The notes beneath the pieces are model-generated. The model did not search any database, was not told the DNA's origin, and saw nothing but the letters and a program-made list of their open reading frames with translations. Of a DNA stretch of 64,000 nt, positions 55,287 to 64,000 are shown piece by piece. Positions within the stretch are counted from its first letter, which is position 1, and the number at the start of each line of letters is the position of its first letter. Origin of the DNA: Nepenthes gracilis. Its lineage: Eukaryota > Streptophyta > Magnoliopsida > Caryophyllales > Nepenthaceae. Made by a program: the position numbers and the translations under genes. The stretch is taken from positions 11,038,308 through 11,102,307 of the forward strand of contig BSYO01000020.1 in assembly GCA_033239525.1 (NCBI GenBank), in the 5' to 3' direction.

Positions 55287-56950
55287 TTGATGCCCGATGA
55301 GGATGATGATGATGATGATGACATTTCTTATGATATTGCCGAGCCGGTTGAGACCATTCCAGCCTGGCAATCCTCAAGAAACCTAAGACCCTTCATTCAT
55401 TTATCGATTGATGAGTATGTATTATTCACTGATAAAGCAGAGTCAGAAAGCTTTAAAGATGCTATGGAGGATGAGCATAAAATGGAGTGGATGAAGGCCA
55501 TGCAGGATGAGATGAGTTCACTGTATGAGAATCATACCTTTGAGCTTATAGAGTTTCTGAAGGGAAGAAAGTGCGAAAGAACAAATAGGTCTTTCGACTG
55601 AAAACTAACAAGCTTAGTTCACAATTGAGATACAAGGCAACACTAGTTGTGAAATGCTTCAATTAGAAGAACGGTCTTGATTGTGATGAAATCTTTACCC
55701 TGGTTGTAAAGATGCCTTTAATCCCAGTAGTGGTCAGATTTGTCGATATTCTTGATTTGGAAGTGAAATAGTTGAATGTTTGGACAGCATTTTTCTATGG
55801 TAACCTTGAAGAGAAAATTTACATAGAATAGTCGAAGGAATTCAGAGCCAAGAGGAAGGAATGACCGGTGTATCGTCTAAAGAAGAGTCTGTATGGGATG
55901 AAATATGCCCCTAGACAGTGATATAAGAAATTCAAGTCTGTCATGATCGATCAAGGCTACTGGAAGACTACTTCAAACCATTACATTTTTGCGCAGAGGT
56001 TCTCCAATGATGACTTCATTATTCTTCTGCTGTATGTGGATGACATACTGATTATCGATCGAGATACCTCCAAAATCAAAGAGTTGAAGCAACAGTTTAG
56101 AAAGGTATTTGCCATGAAAGACTTGGGACTAGCCAAAAAAAATTCTGGGTATCAAGATATTTCATGACTACAAGATAAGAAAGTTATGGTTGTCTCAGGA
56201 AGGCTGCTTTGAAAAGGTGCTCCAACATTTCAACATGGAGAAGTCGAAGGTGGTGAGCACTCCTTTGGTCAGACACTTCAAATTGAGCAACCGACAAAGT
56301 CCTTCCTTAGATGTTGAAAAGGCATGTATGAGAGGCGTACCCTACTCCTCAGCCGTAGGCAACCTGATGTATGTTATGGTGTGCACCAAACCAGATATTG
56401 CTCATGTCGTCAATACAATCATTCGTTTTTTATCAAACCCTGGAAGGGAGCATTGGCCTACGGTAAAGTAGATGCTGAGATATCTCCAATGAACATCTAA
56501 GTTGTGATTGTATTTTGGAGATGACAAACCACACCTAATGGGATATACTGATGCCGACGTCGTTGGAGATGTTGATTCCCAAAAATCTACCTTGGGGTAC
56601 AAGGTCAAGTTTACAAGAAGAACTGTTTCCTAACAATCGAAGTTGTAGAAGTGTGTTCCTCTCTCTACCAATAAGGTAGAATTTATTGCTATGACAAAGG
56701 CCAACAAGGAAATGCTGTGAATGAAGAAGTTCGTCCGGGAGATTGGCTTCAAGTAGGAGATGTACGTGCTACTTTGTAATAATCAAAGTCTAATCCACCT
56801 CTACAAAAACTCCTAATTCCACTCCAAATTGAGGCATATTAAAGTTCGGTATCACTAAGTGTGAGATGTTATTAACTTAGCGTTATTGGCACTCGACAAG
56901 GTCAGGATTAAAGAGAATGAGTCGAATATGATGACCAAGGTATTGATAAA
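55287..56950 (+). pseudogene. Cop-3 reverse transcriptase and RNase H
   Basis: 55287-55601 begins with an Asp-rich linker from a GAT-repeat and has KMEWMKAMQDEMSSLYENHT. After several stops come SLYGMKYAPRQ, FIILLLYVDDILIIDRDTSK (55943-56167, YVDD intact), FAMKDLG and VPYSSAVGNLMYVMVCTKPD (56190-56471). The RNase H remnant at about 56520-56940 includes GYTDADVVGD and a decayed KAEYVA-type block. Confidence 0.85.
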
Positions 56951-57009
56951 GTAGAAGCTTAATGTTTATCACAGTATTGTCGGAATTACGGATGTCATTC
57001 CCACATGGT

Positions 57010-57023
57010 TATGAGGAAAAGTT
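57010..57023 (+). other. Cop-3 polypurine tract
   Basis: ATGAGGAAAAGTT lies immediately before the 3' LTR TGTTGGG. Confidence 0.7.
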
Positions 57024-57771
57024 TGTTGGGATATGAGTCATTTTCATGTGGCTCATATCTGATTTACAAACCGAGCAGAGGTTTAGCTGAAAACTCACAT
57101 AGGTACAAGATAGAGTATTATTATATTCGCGTGCATGGCAAGCAATCGAAAGATGACCTAGTGGCAAAACAAAGTGCCAGCAAGATTGATGCGGACTGGA
57201 AAGACAGATGATGGCCGAGAATGGCTTGACTAATGCCGAAGATTAGCCGAATAGATGCTCGACAAGGATGGCCCGACTATCAAGCCAAAGTCGATCAGAT
57301 TACTAATTCGAAGGCAATGAATTGCTTATACTGTAGAATGACTGGCTGCCAATCATAAAGATCCAAAAATAGAAAAGCACGTGAACATAATACGCAGAGA
57401 AATAAATGAGCAAATGTAAAAAATCACCTGCAAAGTCCAAAGTAGGTGACCGACTTGCAAAATAGGTGCCGCCAGTGAGAAAATTCATTTGTATATGTTG
57501 ATATCACTGCTACTATGTGATACAACAGAATAATCCAAAGAGTTCTGCTTCGCTCTCATATTTGTTCTCTAGGTTTCTATAACCAAAAATTTTACATAGT
57601 AAAACTTATGAACTAAGTGTCCTATAATTTTTTTTCTCTTATTCAGAAGAAAGTTTCTACGTAAATTGTGTGGGTCTCATTTTTTTCCTTTCTTTTTGTG
57701 ATTATTGTCTGATAATTATCATGGTGATGTTCTTTCCTCTCGATTCAACTCTTACTGGCCGACCCCCAACA
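57024..57771 (+). repeat. Cop-3 3' LTR (748 bp)
   Basis: Starts TGTTGGGATATGAGTCA and ends GACCCCCAACA. It differs from the 5' LTR by many substitutions and about 30 bp of extra sequence, so the insertion is old. Confidence 0.85.
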
Positions 57772-60119
57772 ATACAACTATCCCTAAGTCCTTCCAAAGG
57801 TTGTATCTTTAGTATGACCATACCACCTTCGATGCCCCATACCATGATATCCCAAATATCATACTCCTTGATTGTTACAAGGCAACATGCATCCCACCTC
57901 GAAGTCTATTGTTTTAACTATTAAAATAAATTAAGTATCGAAAAAATGTAAACTATTATAAGGATTTATGGACGTTCTTCCAAAGGCTGTACCCTTAGTA
58001 GGATCATATCCCCTTCGATATCCCTCATCGTGATATTTTGAATATCATACTCTTCAATATGAATACTGAAATACCTCACATGAATTCCTCTCACCAAGGC
58101 CCAGAAAACATCCCCTAATTCACCACCTATCTAGAATTTAAGCTCATAGATCTCAAAACAATTGGTTTAAGCTACTTTCTCAAAACTCTCTCTCTGTAGT
58201 CCGAATATCAACTATAGCATTCAAATAGCAACTAGATACCTTCCAACGCCGATTTTAAATGTCTGTTATAAGGGACCTAATCATCAATCAAATTGTTATT
58301 TCTATCACTATGGCTTTATAACAACTTATTATACACTTATTCCTCATGAAAATCTATCAAGATCCTTGGGATCCACAAAACCATGCCAAACATTATATAG
58401 CGTTCGAAAACGGCCTCACATAACAAGCAAACATCAAAACTATATTCCCTACTTGAGATCTATGTTCATACATAAAATACAAATATAACTCAATACAAGT
58501 TTATACTACTATTAAGTAAATCTACCACAGGCATACTATTGAAAATAATCATTCTACCGTCCCAAAATCAAACATGCAATGCAAATATATACAGTAAAGC
58601 AAGCACAAAGTTTGAATGGCATTCAAACACTGCGGCTAGAAGATGGTAATGTTTAAACGCTATCTCAAACAACACTTGAACGTCATGCGTAACTTGAGTA
58701 TTTCATAAATTATTCTAACAAGATTATAATCTTGTTTTAGTATAGATGTAAGATTCTTAATGATTTTATTCAAAAGAAGAACATAAAATGATTTACCAAA
58801 GATAAATCAATATATGGTCACAAGTAGACTTGCCTTAGTAGCTTTTCTTTTTTCTTCTTTTCTTTTTCTTTCGGCCTCCTCTTTCTCCTTTCAAATTATC
58901 TCGATTGTCTTCCAAATTTTGTCCAACTTCCCTTCTCAAGAATTAGTGTGACGTATAAAGCAATGATGAAAAAACCTAAGAATGTTGAGGTTTGAAGGGA
59001 GCGCTGAGTAGGGTTTGAGTGTTTCCCACCACAAGTTAAATTTTAAATTTTGAATACAATGAAGCTAACTTGATTTTGCCTCCCAAGTTTGCTGAAACAC
59101 CCACTAATACAAACAAGATTATTAGAGTTTCTTAGGAGAAGAAGTGGCTAGGGTTTGCAAGAGAAAGCTAGGTTTTCTTTAGACTTCTCCCTCCAATAAT
59201 TATTTCACTTTTGAATGTAAGTTACTTCAAAAATATGTCCTCAATCAGCTTAGAAGTTTCCCATAGCTTAAGCCAATAATTAAAATTCCTAAGTAGGTTA
59301 GATATGTGTGGGTGGTAGCTAGGGTTTGAAGTTTCAAGAGGTGGCTCAGGTTTTGCTCCCTTCTAATTTATATATTTCAATGTAAAATAGGCTAAGGTTT
59401 GAATAATGTTTTGCCCTAAGCTATCCAAATCGGTCGAGCCCCTTAGTTTAGCTACCAAATGTATTTCCCAAGTTTAGAGCTTCAAAATATTTTACAGGGC
59501 TTAGAGCCTTAATTGGAATAATTGCCTAATTAGAAGATCATTTGATTAACTTTAGCCAGATACCATCCGTTTTACAAATTTTAGTTTACCCACAAATCTC
59601 CTTAAATTTATAAGTGATTAAATAAGTTATTTTTTTTAATATTCCTCTAAATTTTAGGTAATAATATCTTTAGTATATTTTCACTGGTTGATTCGGCCCA
59701 CTAAATCTACTAAGTCCATGCCCTATGTTTTTGGCCCAAAATGACTGATCCAATAATATTTTAAGCCCATTAATACTAATGTGCTAAGGTTTACTTAGCT
59801 AAGTATATAATTTATTAAGTACAATCATACCCACTAAATAATCTAAGCCCAAATTGATTGCTAATTAGGCCGAAACCAATTCATTAACTAATTTAATTTA
59901 ATAATTCAAATAATTACCATAATGATTCACATTAATAAAAATAACTAAATCGAAAATATTTGAAATGCTTCGTTTCCTTGTAGGAAGTAAAAATATCACT
60001 CTTGGAAGTGACATGAATTGAGATGACCGAGTCAACCGCCCAAATTAGTCTTGACTCACCAAATTTACATCTTGATTATTGGACATAATAGTAATCTCAC
60101 CTTCCAATGTTGCTACGGT
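57772..60119. repeat. Repeat-like AT-rich segment, right half of the Cop-3 target
   Basis: No gene is seen. 57787-57880 and 57972-58060 are two diverged copies of one ~90-bp unit (CTTCCAAAGG then TCATACTC). Pyrimidine tracts are at 58848-58895, and two AGGGTTTG words near 59000-59170 look like LTR or leader sequence. Confidence 0.4.
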
Positions 60120-61658
60120 TGTAATACTAAACCCCTAATTTATATTTTTTATCGTTAATAATTAGGTAAATTATATGAATTATTAAGAATAATTTTATAT
60201 TTAGATAAAAAAAATTAAATATTTTAGAAATGTTGGTTGGCACCTGCACCAGAGCAGCGCTCATACATGAACTAGTAGGATATGCAGTGCTCATACATGA
60301 ACTAGTAGGATATGCAGTGTTCATACGTGAATGTGTTGTGTCATTGTGCTAATGTACACACAACCAGCGCTCATGCACTTATCTATCTATAAAGCAAATT
60401 CCTTCATATCTTAGGCTACTTTTTTGCCGAGATCTTGAGAGATGATAGAGAAAGTAGGAAAGAGAAGAGAGAGAAGAGGAGATAGGAAATGAAGAAAGTT
60501 GATTTTAATGATACTTCATGTAAAATCTTGATATTCATTTTAAAATAAATATATCTAAACCCATTCTTTATTTCTTGTCAAAATCTTATGATTATCTCTT
60601 TAATATTTACAAATATGTTGCCATTTGATATTTATATTTTCACTTATTTCAATATGCATATTAATTTTATTATCATTTATGAGGTTGAAGGCTTGTATTT
60701 ATATATATACAATTTATCATAAAATTATAAAATCTTTAGATATTTTATCTTATATGCCTTTTTTATACAACCATTTGATGAAATATTCTATTTTAAATTT
60801 ATGAAAATTATCTATTTTTTAAAATTAGAAAGATTTATATACTTGTCATTTATTACCTAATTTTTATTTTAAATAAATAAGAAACATTGCAAAAATTAAT
60901 TAAATATATTTAAATATGTCTTAATATATTATTTATAATAAAAAATCACACCTAATATATACAAGTTTAAAAGTAATATTTGATCTCACCTATAGATAAA
61001 AAATATGTAATCAGTCGACCCATAAGTATTAACAAGTGGCTTTTGGCCTAGGTTATAGGGAAACAATCATAACCCGATCTTTAATGTTTAATTCTTATCG
61101 GTGAAGTTATTACGATTCCTTAGTCATATATTTTCACATATTTTTTTATTAAGATATCATTATTTTTAATATTTATGCGTCTATTTCATTATCATTCCTC
61201 TTGTTTTATTCATATACAACCATATATATAAATTATATATATTTTATTAGGTGTTAAATTCACTCTTACCATATTTCATAACTATTCAAATTAGTGAGTT
61301 TGGATCATTTCTAAGATTATGGACAGATTGTTGCTTCTAGAAATGTTGTTTCATACTATTTTTATTGTTATTGAATTTATAGTCAATTTGGTTGTATTTT
61401 AAATAATTGACTAGCTTTAATTTGTGTGTATTGTGGCCATGGGTCTTCGAATCTTTGAATAGTGATATTGACATGGTTGATTGACTAGTTGATTTTTTTT
61501 TCCTTATTGGATTATTGTTCGACAGGCAAATTAATTTAGAGCTATTTTTGGATTGTGATCGTTTCTTTTTAGGACGTCTATTTATATTAGGTTTATCTAA
61601 CGATATTTATTATAGTATCACTCTTCAATATTTTGGGTTAAATTTTATGTTCATCACA
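60120..61658 (+). repeat. Possible gypsy LTR followed by a diverged primer site
   Basis: It starts TGTAATACTAAACCCC (compare TGTAATATCCCGG of the solo LTR) and ends GTTCATCACA at 61658. After 11 bp comes TTGGAACCAGGGAC, which may be a diverged TGGTATCAGAGC site. A purine-rich block is at 60430-60500. No matching 3' LTR and no flanking duplication were found. Confidence 0.4.
60257..60325. repeat. 34-bp tandem duplication
   Basis: GCTCATACATGAACTAGTAG occurs at about 60258 and 60292, followed by a partial third copy (GTTCATACGTGAA). A minus-strand frame with repeated TAYPTSSCMS is its translation, not a gene. Confidence 0.85.
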
Positions 61659-61841
61659 TTTTTGTATTATTGGAACCAGGGACGAGACAACTAAAGTGTT
61701 TCTTCTACTCCTTTTGTTATTCTTAAGACTATTTGAGTAATTTATAATCTCTTTTTATATGACCTGACTTTTTATGATGAAAGCTTTTCATCTAACAAAC
61801 CCTTAGACATAGGTCATCCCTTTGATTTATCTTGGTTCTTA

Positions 61842-61912
61842 GGCTCTTCCGCTTAGTTCTTTCTTATCTTTCAAAGCTCTTCCGCTTGGTTCGTTCTTAT
61901 CTTTCAAAGATA
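61842..61912. repeat. Short tandem duplication
   Basis: GCTCTTCCGCTTAGTTCTTT and GCTCTTCCGCTTGGTTCGTT start two ~36-bp copies ending CTTATCTTTCAAAG. Confidence 0.85.
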
Positions 61913-61989
61913 ATTACTTTTATCTTTGAGCTACTATCATACTCCCTTCTTCTAAATTTCTCACTGTATATATTTTTCTTATTAATCCT

Positions 61990-62312
61990 GTATTTGGTTG
62001 GAGGAAATAGAAATTTTATTCCCTCTTTATTCTTTGGGAATAAATATTTTTTCATTTGGTTATAATCTAATCGAGAATAAATATTTTTGTAGGAATTTAT
62101 CATTATTATTATCATTATTATTATTATTATTATTATTTCAACCTTATTTCTCATTCTATTCTACAAACCAAATAATGGAATGCTAATTTTTACCTTATTC
62201 TATTCCAACAACCAAATATGAAAATAATAATTCTTACTTTATTTTTATCATATTTTATTCTCTGGGAATAATTATTCCATTCTCACATTATTTTATTCCA
62301 ATAACTAAACGT
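61990..62312. mobile_element. MITE-like element with terminal inverted repeats
   Basis: The left end TATTTGGTTGGAGGAAATAG and the reverse complement of the right end CGTTTAGTTATTGGAATAAA pair imperfectly, and GGGAATAA(A/T) recurs inside on both strands. An (ATT)n run is at 62100-62145. No transposase frame fits. Target duplications are unclear. Confidence 0.45.
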
Positions 62313-62320
62313 ATTATAAA

Positions 62321-63021
62321 TGTGACATAAAAGCTTCTAGGTCTAAACTATTGAGAATAGCCACCAAGATCTCCCAACATTCTAGCAATGTATCCCCGAG
62401 GATACAAGCTTAAAACATCTTCAAAATTTAAGAAATTACAAGCTAAATGCAACAAGAAGAAGCAACAGATGTATGGAACTTATGTATGGAACTTATGAGC
62501 AATAATCTTAACATTTAATAAAGCAATAAACCTGGAAAGCAAATGTTTAAAATGCCCTTCTTCCTCCTATTTATCACTCTTCTTTCTTTTTTGTTTTTCT
62601 CTAATTTTGAAAATTTGTGGAGAAATAAATAAAAAAACGATATGAGCCTATTTAATAAACAGATCAACGTATGTGCACTAGGCATGCTCCCATCATGTGC
62701 CCTTACTACATGATTGGCATAAGTTATCCCTTTCTACATGCCTCAAGCTTGCCGATCTATCCAAACTCGTACATGTATGCCCTTTATACACATACCAAGC
62801 TTGCCAATCTACCAAAATTGAGCACATTTGTCCATTATATATGTTAGACGAGACAGTTTGTCTAACAAAGTATGTGCATGACTCATGTACTCCTTATGTG
62901 CTATTTTCACACGAATTAATACTCAAGGTATTATTTAAGACTACAATATTACCTTAATAATTAAACATGAATTACTTAAAAATTACTATTTTTACCTAAA
63001 ATTTAGCACTCAAGTGTTACA
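62321..63021 (-). repeat. Possible 3' LTR on the minus strand (701 bp)
   Basis: On the minus strand it reads TGTAACACTTGAGTGC to TTATGTCACA, with a purine tract CAAAGGAGAGAAT immediately before it (63022-63034), as expected for a polypurine tract. No flanking duplication or coding region was found. The frame 62697-62957 lies inside and has no family resemblance. Confidence 0.4.
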
Positions 63022-64000
63022 ATTCTCTCCTTTGATGCTGGTTTTTTGTTAAGATTAATGAATGATCGTAAAACTATAAACAGAAAGTAAAACAATTTAA
63101 AATATGATATGACTAAAAAATTACACAAATATAGCACTAGAAATTTACATAAAAAACTCTTTCAAAATGAATGGGGCATAGAGCCTAGAAATCATTCCCT
63201 ATAATGATAATGGATACACTATATAACTGTTCTCAATCTAAGTGAAATACAACAACTAATATTAGTGAAAAAGAATACATTTTTTCTCACTCTCAGTACT
63301 TACAAAGTTGTTTACATGTGTGTTTTTCTCCATAACATAAGTTTGTAAACCACCTTTTTATTTATTAAATTTTACCAAGTTGAATTTTAGAGCGCTGAGT
63401 ATATCCAAACTTATATTTTTTTCATCTTATTAACATACATAGTAGTTAGACGGTAAAATTTAATATAAAAATTCAGAAGATGGTTATCTTTATTTTTATT
63501 TTTGTAAATCTTTAACTACCTAAAATTACTTTATAGCAAAATGACCTTCAAATAATATGTATGTATCTATGTAGTATTTGTCCACAAATGTTTTAGTTTT
63601 TTTTTTCAAAAAAAACAATTGTATATTCATAAAAAAAAACAACATAGATGTAAACATAAATATTACTACAAGCATTAAATTTTAGTTTGGGTTGTGCCGG
63701 CCATTTTTCTTTTGTGACCGAGCATACCCCAAAATATATTTCATACTAAAATTTCAACTATGATATGAGATGGCATTATGTGTATTGATCATATTCCATA
63801 CAATTTTAGGCCAGATTTATCAATCCAATTGGGATTTCCCATCTTGACCCACTTGCATATAAGTATGAAATGTGCTTCTCTTTGGTTTGAAATTTTATTT
63901 TGATAATTCTTAGTAAAGTAAATTTTGAAAACAAAATTTGAAAAAATACAAATTATAATTTATGCATGATTTGGAACATGCATCAAGCAAACTCTGGATC
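63022..64000. other. AT-rich DNA without recognisable genes
   Basis: Nothing coding is seen. 63190-63460 resembles 15320-15600 in word order, so it is probably a dispersed repeat. Confidence 0.5.

Larger units (their letters stand above)
52400..57771 (+). mobile_element. Cop-3: complete but decayed Ty1/copia (Tork/Tnt1-like) retrotransposon
   Basis: 5' LTR 52400-53117, primer site, gag, protease, integrase, RT, RNase H, polypurine tract, 3' LTR 57024-57771. The flanks atgca (52395-52399) and ataca (57772-57776) are a target duplication with one mismatch. The copia order is complete. Many in-frame stops occur, several of them TAG where relatives have Trp or Gln, the pattern expected from G-to-A and C-to-T decay. 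It is a relative of Cop-1 on the other strand. Confidence 0.9.

Noticed and set aside
55104..55370. Minus-strand frame with an Ile run
   Set aside because: It is the reverse of the GAT-repeat acidic linker of Cop-3.
62697..62957. 86-codon Cys/Leu-rich frame
   Set aside because: It sits in a probable LTR with repeated CTTGCC words and matches no family I know.

Overview
The window is nuclear DNA of a flowering plant with a repeat-rich genome. The evidence is one spliced host gene with GT-AG introns and almost everything else being nested LTR retrotransposons of typical plant lineages (Ty1/copia Tork/Tnt1-like, Ty3/gypsy Tat-like, other Ty3/gypsy). I see no rRNA, tRNA or CRISPR locus. I cannot name the species.

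Host gene. On the minus strand at 5047-7229 lie exons 1-7 of a CAN-type calcium-dependent staphylococcal-nuclease-like gene (279 codons of an expected ~330). Its last exon is not in the window. Intron 7 runs into a copia element (1-4241, same strand), so the rest of the gene probably lies beyond the left edge.

Layout. 1-4241: copia element Cop-1 (minus, cut by the window edge). 4242-7706: host gene and its upstream region. 7707-14052: Tat-A, a complete 6.3 kb element with both LTRs and a perfect 5-bp target duplication; it lacks pol. 14053-15763: spacer with an LTR-like promoter block. 15764-28558: Tat-B, a complete 12.8 kb element with gag-pol on the minus strand and several plus-strand units. 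28559-31760: decayed copia Cop-2. About 31900-37643: decayed Ty3/gypsy element Gyp-1. 37644-49355: Tat-C, inserted in Gyp-1, carrying a 2.6 kb solo LTR inside pol, and cut off at a junction with a remnant of the Gyp-1 5' LTR (49357-49671). 49680-64000: long gypsy LTR-like segments, the complete copia element Cop-3 (52400-57771), a MITE-like element and AT-rich DNA.

The most interesting system is the three Tat elements. Each has gag(-pol) on the minus strand and, between pol and the 3' LTR, an oppositely oriented gene. It encodes an N-terminal domain like the Pfam 'Putative gypsy type transposon' family, a Ser/Ala-rich linker and a C-terminal coiled coil ending in a shared motif. All three copies have a short phase-0 intron just before the coiled coil. 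An ACGT-core box lies about 143 bp upstream of the ATG in all three. In Tat-A and Tat-C tandem arrays sit where the antisense gene ends, towards the pol/gag 3' end. Tat-A has kept this gene and lost all of pol, so the gene is not a simple passenger of pol. Tat-B has two further plus-strand units. All copies are damaged, so activity is unlikely now, but the shared architecture suggests selection in their ancestors.
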